From an uncultured Clostridia bacterium (GTDB lineage Bacteria; Bacillota; Clostridia; UBA1381): 64,000 nt of DNA. This document shows positions 55,983-64,000 of this stretch, piece by piece (the first letter of the stretch is position 1; every line of letters begins with the position of its first letter). The stretch covers positions 24,299-88,298 of the forward strand of contig CAKSUM010000013.1 of assembly GCA_934501535.1 (NCBI GenBank), given 5' to 3'. Both the position numbers and the translations under genes were made by a program. The notes beneath the pieces were generated by a model, which was given only the letters and a program-made list of their open reading frames with translations, ran no database searches and was not told where the DNA came from.

Positions 55983-56493
55983 ACATTTTATAACAATAAC
56001 GCGTCACCGGCACGCGGTAATCCGCCACTGCAAAAAAGCCGGGGTTTTTCTGCAGGGACTGCGGCACGATTTGTCGAAATATGAGCCGAGCGAGTTTATT
56101 GCAGGGGCAAAATATTATCAGGGCGACAGAAGCCCCAATGACATGGAACGAAAAATTTACGGATATTCCGCCGCATGGATGCACCATAAGGGCAGAAACA
56201 AGCATCATTTTGAGTACTGGACCGACTATCACCCGGCGACAAGGCAGTACGGCCCGGTCAAAATGCCGCTGAAATACGTCAAGGAAATGTTCTGCGACCG
56301 CGTTGCGGCGAGCAAAATTTATCAGGGTGACAAATACACCGAATCACACCCCTTGGAGTATTTTCTGCGCGGAAAGCCGAAACGGATTATCCACCCGGAA
56401 ACATCGGACCTTTTGGAAAGCTGGCTTGTCATGCTTGCCGAAAAGGGCGAAAAAGAAACGTTTGAGTACATAAGAAATTTAAAGGAGTATTAA
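55969..56493 (+). CDS. DUF5662 family protein
   Basis: Protein of 174 residues, His-rich. The segments L-R-H-D-L-S-K-Y-E-P-S-E-F near residue 31 and M-H-H-K-G-R-N-K-H-H-F-E-Y-W near 71 look like metal-binding elements of the DUF5662 family, whose reaction is not known. No signal peptide or membrane helix. GGAGG-like sequence lies inside the previous gene, so translation is coupled. The MATE gene starts one base after the stop codon. Confidence 0.8.
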   Translation: MKAIKHFITITRHRHAVIRHCKKAGVFLQGLRHDLSKYEPSEFIAGAKYYQGDRSPNDMERKIYGYSAAWMHHKGRNKHHFEYWTDYHPATRQYGPVKMPLKYVKEMFCDRVAASKIYQGDKYTESHPLEYFLRGKPKRIIHPETSDLLESWLVMLAEKGEKETFEYIRNLKEY

Positions 56494-56494
56494 A

Positions 56495-57838
56495 TTGCAG
56501 GACAGTGCACAATTCGATAAAATGACAAAAACGGGAATACCGCGTCTTATATTGTCACTTGCGGCGCCGACGGTGGTGAGCATGCTTGTGACGTCAATTT
56601 ACAACATGGCGGACACATATTTTGTATCAAAGCTGGGCACGAGCGCCTCAGGCGCAGTTGGGATTGTTTTTTCGCTGATGGCAATAATTCAGGCTGTGGG
56701 GTTTACTGTCGGTATGGGTTCGGGGAGTGTAATCGCGCGGCTTTTGGGGAAACAGGACGATAAGGGCGCATGCGAATATGCGTCATCGGCGTTTTTTTCG
56801 GGACTGGCGATAGGCGTAATTTTTGCCGCGGCGGCTATTTTCAAAATACGCGACCTGATGCTGCTTTTCGGCTCGACGCAAACCATTCTGCCTTATGCCG
56901 AAAGCTATGCGCGGTATATTATTCTCGGCGCGCCGGTAATGATCGGCGCATTTATAATGAATAACCTGCTCAGGTCGCAGGGCAAAGCAAAGTATGCGAT
57001 GATCGGCATTGCGTCGGGCGGCGTGCTGAACGTGGCGCTTGACCCGCTGTTTATATTTGTATTTAAGATGGGCACCGCCGGCGCGGCTGTTGCGACCCTT
57101 ATAAGTCAGTGCATAAGTTTTCTGATTTTGCTCGGAATGTTTTTGTCGGGCAAGAGCAGCGTCAGACTTTCCGTAAAGAGTATATCGCGCTCGCCGATGC
57201 TGTACCTGACGGTTTTAAAAACGGGACTGCCGTCACTGTCGCGCCAGGGCTTGGCGGGGATTGCAACAATGCTGCTTAACCGCAGTGCGGCGGTTTACGG
57301 CGATTCCGCGGTTGCGGCAATGGGAATTGTCGGAAAAATTTTTATGATAATCTTTGCCGTCATGATAGGAATAGGGCAGGGTTTTCAGCCGGTTGCCGGG
57401 TTCAACTACGGCGCAAAGCTGTATGACCGGGTCAGAAAAGCGATACTGTTTGTTCTGGTTCTCGGAATGTGCGTAATGATTGCAATGGGTATTCCGACCT
57501 TCATTTGGGCGGATTGGCTCATGGCGCGGTTTACGAAGGCGGACGCGGAGGTAATCGAAATCGGCAGATACGCGCTGCGCCTGCAATGCGCCGCGTTGCC
57601 GCTCATACCCGTAAACACGGTATGCAACATGACATTTCAGATGACCGGAAAATCATGGCGCGCAACGCTTTTGGCGTGCAGCCGTCAGGGAATATTTTTC
57701 ATTCCGCTTATTATTGTTCTGCCGCGGATGTTCGGACTTTGGGGCGTGCAGGCGGCACAGCCTGTTGCGGACGCTCTCGCCGCGGTGCTCGCCGTGCCGT
57801 TCGGCATAGCATTTCTTAAAGAAATCAAAGATAAATAA
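56495..57838 (+). CDS. MATE family efflux transporter
   Basis: Multidrug and toxin extrusion type exporter, 447 residues with about 12 membrane helices in two halves. T-V-V-S-M-L-V-T-S-I-Y-N-M-A-D-T near residue 27 and G-I-G-Q-G-F-Q-P-V-A-G-F-N-Y-G near 290 are family landmarks. The start is TTG 56495, seven bases after AAAGGAG (56481-56487); the first ATG is nine codons later. The substrate is not known. Third gene of the small operon; a terminator follows. Confidence 0.93.
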   Translation: MQDSAQFDKMTKTGIPRLILSLAAPTVVSMLVTSIYNMADTYFVSKLGTSASGAVGIVFSLMAIIQAVGFTVGMGSGSVIARLLGKQDDKGACEYASSAFFSGLAIGVIFAAAAIFKIRDLMLLFGSTQTILPYAESYARYIILGAPVMIGAFIMNNLLRSQGKAKYAMIGIASGGVLNVALDPLFIFVFKMGTAGAAVATLISQCISFLILLGMFLSGKSSVRLSVKSISRSPMLYLTVLKTGLPSLSRQGLAGIATMLLNRSAAVYGDSAVAAMGIVGKIFMIIFAVMIGIGQGFQPVAGFNYGAKLYDRVRKAILFVLVLGMCVMIAMGIPTFIWADWLMARFTKADAEVIEIGRYALRLQCAALPLIPVNTVCNMTFQMTGKSWRATLLACSRQGIFFIPLIIVLPRMFGLWGVQAAQPVADALAAVLAVPFGIAFLKEIKDK

Positions 57839-57843
57839 AAACG

Positions 57844-57880
57844 GAGCTGCAAGGCAATGCTTTTGCGGCTCTTTATTTTT
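57844..57880 (+). terminator. Terminator after the MATE gene
   Basis: GAGC-T-GCAA (57844-57852) pairs with TTGC-G-GCTC (57863-57871), followed by TTTATTTTT. Confidence 0.8.
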
Positions 57881-57962
57881 CAAAAGAATTTTTAAAGAAA
57901 TCATCAAAGTACAGAACAAAACCGCCGCAGCTTCATACTATGGTATAAAGGAGGTATGGAGC

Positions 57963-58805
57963 ATGAAAGGTACGATTTATGTAATCGGGGGAGATTTAAG
58001 GCAGATAACGGTTGCCGGCCTTCTGAAAGAGGAAGGGTTCGATGTTTATACGATAGGGCTGACGGAGGAGGACACCGGGCTTGACGGACTTTGTGCGGCG
58101 GACTGCGTCGTTTTGCCTATTCCGGCGAGCTGCGATAACATCTATATAAACGCGCCGCTTGCGAAAACAAGAATATCCGTTTCCGAAGTGCTGGATAATA
58201 TTCCGTCCGGCTGTTTTGTTCTGGGCGCATGCATCTCAAAGGAGCTTGCGGAAGAATTTGTGCGCCGGTCAATCATGTTCACGGATTACTATAAGCGCGA
58301 GGAGCTTATAATAAAAAATGCAATTCCTACGGCGGAGGGCACCGTGGAAATAGCCCTTGCGGAAATGCCGATAACGCTGTTTGAAAGCAGGGTGCTGATA
58401 ACGGGCTACGGCAGGGTCGGCAAGGTTTTGGCGGAGCGCATGGCGGCAATGGGGGCAGACGTTACGGTATCGGCGCGCAAATGTGCGGATTTTGCATGGA
58501 TTTGCGAGCGCGGATTTAAAGCGATACATACCAACGAGCTGACGTCCGCTGCCGATAAATTCGATTTGATAGTAAACACCATTCCGGCGGTTGTGCTGAC
58601 CGAGGAGGTTTTGGAGCGCGTGAAGAATGACGCGCTGATAATCGACCTTGCGTCAAAGCCGGGAGGAGTGGATTTCGGCACGGCAAAAAAATTGGGCAAA
58701 AACGTAATATGGGCACTGTCGCTTCCGGGAAAATCCGCGCCCATAACCTCCGGAAGAATTATCGGGGAAACGATAATGAATATTCTTGCGGAAACGGGGG
58801 TGTAA
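57963..58805 (+). CDS. dpaA: Dipicolinate synthase subunit A
   Basis: With DpaB it makes dipicolinic acid from the DapA product in the mother cell of sporulating cells. 280 residues: an N-terminal G-G-D-L-R-Q motif, and a C-terminal NAD(P)-binding domain with I-T-G-Y-G-R-V-G-K near residue 144 and A-S-K-P-G-G-V-D-F near 230. AAAGGAGG precedes ATG. A possible mother-cell sigma -10 like CATACTATG lies shortly before; this is weak evidence. dpaB follows. Confidence 0.95.
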   Translation: MKGTIYVIGGDLRQITVAGLLKEEGFDVYTIGLTEEDTGLDGLCAADCVVLPIPASCDNIYINAPLAKTRISVSEVLDNIPSGCFVLGACISKELAEEFVRRSIMFTDYYKREELIIKNAIPTAEGTVEIALAEMPITLFESRVLITGYGRVGKVLAERMAAMGADVTVSARKCADFAWICERGFKAIHTNELTSAADKFDLIVNTIPAVVLTEEVLERVKNDALIIDLASKPGGVDFGTAKKLGKNVIWALSLPGKSAPITSGRIIGETIMNILAETGV

Positions 58806-58809
58806 CAAA

Positions 58810-59388
58810 GTGGATTTAAAAGGCAAAACTGTAGGCTTTGCCATGACCGGCTCATTCTGCACGTTTTCACGTGTAATCCGCGAGCTTGAAAACCTTGCTC
58901 AGACAGGGGCGGAGCTGTATCCGATTATGAGCGAAACGGCATACTCGACCGACACTCGGTTCGGTGCGGCGGAGGATTTCCGCAAAAAGATGGAAATGAT
59001 TTGCGGCAATCCGGTTATAAAATCGGTTAAGGAGGCGGAGCCTATCGGGCCGAAAAGCTTTCTTGACCTGCTGATAATTGCGCCGTGCACGGGCAACACC
59101 CTTGCCAAGCTGGCAAACGGTATAACCGACAGCAGCGTGACTATGGCGGCAAAAGCGCATCTGCGCGGTGCAAAGCCGGTACTTATTGCGGTTTCCACCA
59201 ATGACGGACTCGGCAATGCGGCAAAAAACATAGGTGCGCTGCTTAATTACAAGAGTATTTATCTTGTGCCGTTCGGTCAGGACGACTGCATAAAAAAACC
59301 TAACTCGCTTGTGGCGGATATGACCCAAATCATTCCGGCAGCCGAGCTTGCGCTCGATTACCGACAACTACAGCCGGTACTGTGCTGA
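58810..59388 (+). CDS. dpaB: Dipicolinate synthase subunit B
   Basis: Flavoprotein-fold partner of DpaA, 192 residues. V-G-F-A-M-T-G-S-F-C-T-F near the N-terminus, A-P-C-T-G-N-T-L-A-K-L near residue 95 and V-S-T-N-D-G-L-G-N-A-A-K-N near 135 match the family. GTG 58810 has GGGGGTG 8 bases upstream; the longer frame begins inside dpaA. Dipicolinate makes up a large part of the spore core and binds Ca2+. Confidence 0.95.
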   Translation: MDLKGKTVGFAMTGSFCTFSRVIRELENLAQTGAELYPIMSETAYSTDTRFGAAEDFRKKMEMICGNPVIKSVKEAEPIGPKSFLDLLIIAPCTGNTLAKLANGITDSSVTMAAKAHLRGAKPVLIAVSTNDGLGNAAKNIGALLNYKSIYLVPFGQDDCIKKPNSLVADMTQIIPAAELALDYRQLQPVLC

Positions 59389-59410
59389 TTATATATATCT
59401 ACCGAAGAAG

Positions 59411-59453
59411 GGGCTGCGGTCTTTGATTTGCCGCAGCCCTATGACTGTTTTTT
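59411..59453 (+). terminator. Stem-loop after dpaB
   Basis: GGGCTGCGG (59411-59419) and CCGCAGCCC (59431-59439), with a T-run a few bases later. The next 160 bases to secA are A/T-rich and contain no further gene. Confidence 0.75.
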
Positions 59454-59615
59454 TGCACCCGTTTTTGCTCAATTTTCGATTTTATTAAAAAAATGGAAAA
59501 AATTTATAAAAAGGTATAGTAATTTTATTTGTTTTGTGTTATACTGTAAAATAGGGTGTATTATTAGGAATAGTATGCAATAATTAATGTAAGAATTAAC
59601 ATATGAGGTGAAAGT

Positions 59616-62378
59616 ATGGGACTTTTTGATAAAATTTTCGGCACATACTCCGAGCGTGAGCTAAAAAGAGTAAAGCCGATAGCCGATAAAGTGATGGCTC
59701 TTGAGCCGGAAATTGAAAAGCTTTCCGACAGCGAGCTGCGCGCAAAAACGGACGAATTTAAGAAAAGAATTGCAGACGGCGAGGATTTGGACAGCCTTCT
59801 TCCGGAGGCATTCGCGGTTATGCGCGAGGCTTCGTGGCGAGTTCTCGGAATGAAGCATTTTTATGTACAGGTTATAGGCGGTATCATTCTGCATCAGGGC
59901 AGAATTGCCGAAATGAAAACCGGTGAGGGTAAAACTCTTGTTTCTACGCTGCCGGCATATCTTAACTCGCTTACAGGCAAGGGCGTACATATCGTTACGG
60001 TTAACGATTACCTTGCAAAGCGTGACTCCGAGTGGATGGGCAAGGTTTATAAATTCCTCGGCGTTTCGGTCGGACTGATTATCCATGACCTTGACAACGA
60101 GCAGCGCCGTGCCGCATATGCCGCGGATATAACCTACGGCACAAATAACGAAATGGGATTTGATTATCTTCGCGACAACATGGTTACTTATAAGGAACAG
60201 CAGGTTCAGCGCGGTCATAATTATGCCGTTGTGGACGAGGTTGACTCCATATTAATCGATGAGGCGAGAACGCCTTTGATTATTTCCGGTATGGGTGACG
60301 CCGCTGCTGACCTTTATGTCATTGCGGACAGATTTGTAAAGGGTCTGCAAAAAACGGTTGTTACCGAGGAGGACGATAAGGTTTTGGACGATGACGCGGA
60401 CTGCGATTACATCGTGGACGAAAAGGCAAAGACCGCAACGCTTACCAAGCGCGGAATTGCCAAGGCAGAGCAGTATTTCGGCATAGAAAACCTTGCCGAC
60501 CCCGATAATATGAAAATTCAGCATCATGTGAACCAGGCGCTGCAGGCGAACGGCGTTATGCACCGCGACCAGCAGTACGTGGTTCAGAATGAAGAAGTCA
60601 TGATTGTTGACGAATTTACGGGCAGAATTATGCCGGGCAGACGCTATTCCGACGGTCTGCATCAGGCGATTGAGGCTAAGGAAGGCGTGAAGGTGGAGAA
60701 CGAGTCCAAGACTCTTGCGACAATCACGTTCCAGAATTACTTCCGTCTGTATAAGAAGCTTTCCGGTATGACCGGTACGGCTCTTACCGAGGAGGAAGAA
60801 TTTCAGCAGACTTACCGCCTTGACTGCGTTGAGGTTCCGACGAATAAGCCGATTGCGCGTATAGACGAGCATGACAGCGTTTACCGCACCGAACGCGGAA
60901 AGTACATGGCGGTTATCAGAAAAATCAAGGAATGTAACGAAAAGGGACAGCCGGTGCTTGTCGGTACGATTAACGTTGAAAAGTCGGAAATGCTGTCGGC
61001 ACTGTTAAAGCGCGAGGGAATAAAGCATGAAGTGCTGAACGCAAAATATCATGCCAAGGAAGCAGAAATTGTCGCTCAGGCAGGTAAAAAGGGTGCGGTT
61101 ACGATTGCAACAAACATGGCAGGCCGCGGTACCGATATTATTCTGGGCGGAAATGCGGAATATCTTGCGCTGCATGAGCTGAAGAAACAGCTTATCGCGA
61201 AAAAAGCGGACGATGAAGAAATGACCGACGAAAAGATAGATATGCTCATGACCGAGGCGACAGGCTTTGCCGAAACCGAGGACGAGGAAATTCTTGAGGT
61301 TCGCGAAACATACAGAAAGCTTAACGAAAAGTTCAAAGAAGAGTTAAAGCCCGAGCAGGAAGAGGTTAAACAGGCGGGCGGTCTGTTCATAATCGGCACG
61401 GAACGCCATGAATCACGCCGTATCGATAACCAGCTGCGCGGACGTGCCGGACGTCAGGGCGACCCGGGTTCGTCAAAGTTTTATCTTTCGCTTGAGGATG
61501 ACCTCATGCGTATTTTCGGCTCGGACAGAGTAAAGAAAATGGTTGAAACTCTCGGACTGGAAGAGGACGAACCGATTGAGGCAAAAATTCTCAATAAGTC
61601 TATTGAAAATGCGCAGAAGAACCTGGAAAGCAGACATTTTGACGCACGCCGTCACGTTCTGCAATATGACGAGGTTATGAACGAACAGCGTAAGATTATC
61701 TACGCACAGCGTCAGATGGTGCTCGACGGCGAGGATATTTCCGGCACAATCAAGGCGATGATTGAGTCGATTATCGATACCGCAATAGACGATTATATCG
61801 GAATTACCGATATTCCGGAGCATTGGAATATCCGTGCGCTTACGGAATTTGCAAATCAGTATCTGCTTGCCGGCGGTGAATTTGAAATTTCTCAGGACGA
61901 AATCGATACGATAACCAAGGACGATGTACGCGAGCGGCTTTTGGAAATCGGAAATAAACGCTACAATGAGCAGTGTGAACTGTTCGGCGAGGTAATGCGT
62001 GAGGTTGAGCGCATTATGATGCTCCGCGTTGTTGATACGCTGTGGATGGATCATCTGGACGAAATGGAGCATGTGAAACGCGAAATCGGTCTGCGTGCAT
62101 ACGGTCAGCATGACCCTGTTATCGAGTACAGAAATGTCGGCAGTGAGCTTTATGAGGGCATGCTTGAGGCAATCAAGCGCGATACCGTTAAATATGTGCT
62201 TGCGGTAAAGCCGCGTCCGCAGGTAGAGATAAAACGCGTGCAGGTTGCAAAGCCGCTTGATACCGGCAGCGACGGCTCGCTCGGAAACAGACCGGCACAG
62301 GCAAAGAAAACACCGGGAAGAAATGACCCGTGTCCGTGCGGTTCGGGCAAAAAATACAAGCATTGCTGCGGCAGATAG
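59616..62378 (+). CDS. secA: Protein translocase ATPase SecA
   Basis: Motor of Sec-dependent protein export, 920 residues. Walker A in M-K-T-G-E-G-K-T near residue 105, D-E-V-D-S near 208, the G-R-G-T-D region and a long C-terminal scaffold, ending in a zinc-binding SEC-C motif [23 protein letters not shown] precedes ATG. It is followed by a structured spacer and prfB, a common clostridial order. Confidence 0.98.
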   Translation: MGLFDKIFGTYSERELKRVKPIADKVMALEPEIEKLSDSELRAKTDEFKKRIADGEDLDSLLPEAFAVMREASWRVLGMKHFYVQVIGGIILHQGRIAEMKTGEGKTLVSTLPAYLNSLTGKGVHIVTVNDYLAKRDSEWMGKVYKFLGVSVGLIIHDLDNEQRRAAYAADITYGTNNEMGFDYLRDNMVTYKEQQVQRGHNYAVVDEVDSILIDEARTPLIISGMGDAAADLYVIADRFVKGLQKTVVTEEDDKVLDDDADCDYIVDEKAKTATLTKRGIAKAEQYFGIENLADPDNMKIQHHVNQALQANGVMHRDQQYVVQNEEVMIVDEFTGRIMPGRRYSDGLHQAIEAKEGVKVENESKTLATITFQNYFRLYKKLSGMTGTALTEEEEFQQTYRLDCVEVPTNKPIARIDEHDSVYRTERGKYMAVIRKIKECNEKGQPVLVGTINVEKSEMLSALLKREGIKHEVLNAKYHAKEAEIVAQAGKKGAVTIATNMAGRGTDIILGGNAEYLALHELKKQLIAKKADDEEMTDEKIDMLMTEATGFAETEDEEILEVRETYRKLNEKFKEELKPEQEEVKQAGGLFIIGTERHESRRIDNQLRGRAGRQGDPGSSKFYLSLEDDLMRIFGSDRVKKMVETLGLEEDEPIEAKILNKSIENAQKNLESRHFDARRHVLQYDEVMNEQRKIIYAQRQMVLDGEDISGTIKAMIESIIDTAIDDYIGITDIPEHWNIRALTEFANQYLLAGGEFEISQDEIDTITKDDVRERLLEIGNKRYNEQCELFGEVMREVERIMMLRVVDTLWMDHLDEMEHVKREIGLRAYGQHDPVIEYRNVGSELYEGMLEAIKRDTVKYVLAVKPRPQVEIKRVQVAKPLDTGSDGSLGNRPAQAKKTPGRNDPCPCGSGKKYKHCCGR

Positions 62379-62401
62379 CTGCACGCATGATGCATGAACC
62401 C

Positions 62402-62463
62402 AAGGGGTGTTGCTCAAACACCGCTCAATTCTTTGTTGAGCGGCGGCTAAAGCGGCGCCCCTT
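62402..62463 (+). other. Structured spacer between secA and prfB
   Basis: An outer pair AAGGGG (62402-62407) / CCCCTT (62458-62463) encloses an inner hairpin CCGCTCAA (62421-62428) / TTGAGCGG (62435-62442). No T-run follows, so it may be a processing or pausing structure instead of a terminator. Confidence 0.5.
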
Positions 62464-62501
62464 AATGAATTATCGGCGCAGAGCCGGAAAGGATTTGAAT
62501 A

Positions 62502-63623
62502 ATGTTAGAATATGAACAGTATAAACTGGAGCTTCAGGGACAGGAAAAGGCGATAACCGACCTTGAGGCGTCACTCGATATTGCGGGCAAAAAGCAGCAG
62601 ATTGCTGAGCTTGAGGCACAGGCATCAGCTCAGGACTTTTGGGACGATATGGAAAAATCGCAGAAGGTGCTGCAGAAAACCAAGCAGCTGAAGGATAAGG
62701 TTGCGGCTTATGAGGAGTTAAAAACCGCATGGGAGGACGCGATTGTACTTATCGATTTGGCAAACGAAGAGAATGATGAGTCCATGAAAGACGAAATCAA
62801 AAAGACCGTAGAGGACATAACGGCAAGAGTGGAGAAAATGACGCTTGAAACACTGCTTTCGGGTCAGTATGACCGCTGTAATGCCATTATGACATTCCAT
62901 TCCGGCGCAGGCGGAACAGAGGCGCAGGATTGGGTGGAAATGCTTATCAGAATGTATCAGATGTATGCGCAGAAAAACGGATATACTACCGAAACGATTG
63001 ATATGCTGCCGGGTGATGATGCCGGCGTGAAAAGTGCGACAATATCAATTAACGGACTGAATGCATACGGCTATTTGAAGTCGGAAAAGGGAGTTCATCG
63101 CCTTGTCCGCATTTCTCCGTTTGACGCGTCCGGCAGACGGCACACATCGTTTGCGTCGATTGAGGTTATGCCGGAAATCGATGATGAGATTGAAATTAAT
63201 ATTAAGCCGGAGGATTTGAAAATTGATACATACCGCTCGTCCGGTGCCGGCGGTCAGCATATCAATAAGACGGATTCGGCGGTAAGAATTACTCATATTC
63301 CGACGGGGATTGTAACTTCGTGTCAGACGCAGCGTTCGCAGCATCAAAATAAGGATTATGCGATGAAAATGCTGAAAGCGAAGCTCGCGGAAATTGCGGA
63401 ACAACAGCAAAAAGAAAAAATTGAGGACATCAAGGGTGTGCAAAAGGAAATTGCATGGGGGAGTCAGATACGTTCGTATGTGTTCCACCCATATAACCTT
63501 GTGAAAGACCATCGAACCGGCTTTGAAATGGGCAATATCGGAGCGGTTATGGACGGAGATTTAGACGGATTTATCAATGCATATCTCAAGGCGGCAAGCC
63601 TCGGTCAGCTGGAAAATAAATAG
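62502..63623 (+). CDS. prfB: Peptide chain release factor 2 (no programmed frameshift)
   Basis: Recognises UGA and UAA stop codons. 373 residues in a single frame. The SPF recognition motif (R-I-S-P-F-D) is near residue 205 and the peptidyl-hydrolysis GGQ (G-A-G-G-Q-H) near 251. Many prfB genes need a +1 frameshift at an in-frame UGA around codon 25; here the same place reads S-L-D continuously (CTC GAT), so that feedback control is missing. ATG 62502 follows GAAAGGA. A convergent-type terminator lies at 63695. Confidence 0.97.
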   Translation: MLEYEQYKLELQGQEKAITDLEASLDIAGKKQQIAELEAQASAQDFWDDMEKSQKVLQKTKQLKDKVAAYEELKTAWEDAIVLIDLANEENDESMKDEIKKTVEDITARVEKMTLETLLSGQYDRCNAIMTFHSGAGGTEAQDWVEMLIRMYQMYAQKNGYTTETIDMLPGDDAGVKSATISINGLNAYGYLKSEKGVHRLVRISPFDASGRRHTSFASIEVMPEIDDEIEINIKPEDLKIDTYRSSGAGGQHINKTDSAVRITHIPTGIVTSCQTQRSQHQNKDYAMKMLKAKLAEIAEQQQKEKIEDIKGVQKEIAWGSQIRSYVFHPYNLVKDHRTGFEMGNIGAVMDGDLDGFINAYLKAASLGQLENK

Positions 63624-63694
63624 CGTTCGACTAAAAATCGGCTGCCGTGCAAAATACGGGAATGAGACGAAAAATCAGTATTTTCGGAAATCAG

Positions 63695-63727
63695 AACAAC
63701 AGGCGGAAGAAAAACCGCCTGTTGTTT
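63695..63727. terminator. Bidirectional terminator after prfB
   Basis: AACAACAGGCGG (63695-63706) and CCGCCTGTTGTT (63715-63726), with T or A at the ends for either strand. Confidence 0.9.
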
Positions 63728-63759
63728 GAGTTTGCACAGCTTTTATTTGCCTTTCGGGC

Positions 63760-63939
63760 TTATTTTATGTGTGCAAGACGCAGGTATTTTTCTTTTGTTG
63801 CAAGTCCGCCGCGGATATGGCGCTCTGCTTTGTTTTTGTCAAGGACGGAGTGAACCTCGCGTGCAAGTGACGGATTGATGTCCGATAATCGTTCTGTTAT
63901 GTCTTTATGTACTGATAGATGAGCATTGATACTTTTCGT
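63760..63939 (-). pseudogene. SpoIIID-like C-terminal fragment with broken frame (runs off window)
   Basis: The minus strand from 63912 to the stop at 63760 reads V-H-K-D-I-T-E-R-L, N-P-S-L-A-R-E-V and E-R-H-I-R-G-G-L-A-T-K-E-K-Y, the signature of the C-terminal half of the mother-cell sporulation regulator SpoIIID. Upstream this frame is stopped by TAG at 63942-63940 and has no start codon. The open frame coming from the window edge (64000 down to 63905) is different by one register and does not look like SpoIIID. Either a real frame break or a sequence error lies near 63905-63939. Confidence 0.55.
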
Positions 63940-64000
63940 CTAATCCTATGTCTGCAAGGAGCCTTAAGTATATGTCAATATGCCCGTCTTCAGCCACTTC

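Overview
The window is a gene-dense stretch of a low-to-middle GC Gram-positive chromosome, almost certainly an endospore-forming member of the Clostridia (Firmicutes). The evidence is strong GGAGG-type ribosome binding sites, frequent TTGACA-17-TATAAT promoters, a phenylalanine T-box, a lysine riboswitch, a CIRCE operator, dipicolinate synthase genes (dpaA/dpaB), a SpoIIID-like fragment, a BofC-like domain, S-layer-homology (SLH) proteins and small proteins of a clostridial type. No rRNA, tRNA, insertion sequence, prophage or CRISPR array was recognised.

Layout. 1-9.7 kb: end of gyrA, two tandem cyclophilins, a DUF421 membrane protein, an orphan solute-binding lipoprotein, a large SLH surface protein, an M23 (LytM) membrane protein and a YitT-family protein. 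9.7-13 kb, minus strand: a GntR(YtrA)-ABC exporter operon and three small conserved-looking proteins. 13-21.9 kb, plus strand: T-box-pheS-pheT, lysine riboswitch-lysA, asd-dapA-dapB, and a SLOG-like protein. 22-26.4 kb, minus strand: PBP1A, MgtE and a GNAT acetyltransferase. 26.5-34.2 kb: BofC-like lipoprotein, CIRCE-groES-groEL, guaB, a NodB-type deacetylase, an ECF S component and lysS.

34.2-49.4 kb is the most accessory part. It holds a decayed glycosidase gene (frameshift plus nonsense codon), a lone S24/S26 peptidase, a seven-gene ammonia-assimilation operon (split glutamate synthase, ferredoxin-like protein, flavoprotein, glutamine synthetase, ANTAR regulator), a BlaI/MecR1-type pair with twin operators, a secreted C39-like cysteine peptidase, a Nudix hydrolase, a GH20-like hexosaminidase and an SLH-gene remnant. 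49.4-55.7 kb, minus strand: asnA behind its own attenuator, and the operon DUF512-der-plsY-gpsA-mntP. 55.7-64 kb, plus strand: DUF1653-DUF5662-MATE, dpaA-dpaB, secA and prfB, then a frame-broken SpoIIID-like fragment on the minus strand at the right edge.

How the genes work together. Amino-acid supply is controlled at the RNA level several times: T-box for phenylalanine charging, riboswitch for lysine, and a terminator between promoter and gene for both the glutamate synthase operon and asnA. The most interesting signal is the glutamate synthase leader (36981-37043). A 6-bp hairpin with a six-base loop overlaps the 5' arm of an intrinsic terminator that carries a second six-base-loop hairpin, and the operon's last gene encodes an ANTAR protein, a family known to bind tandem hexaloop hairpins and cause antitermination. 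This points to an autoregulated nitrogen-assimilation operon.
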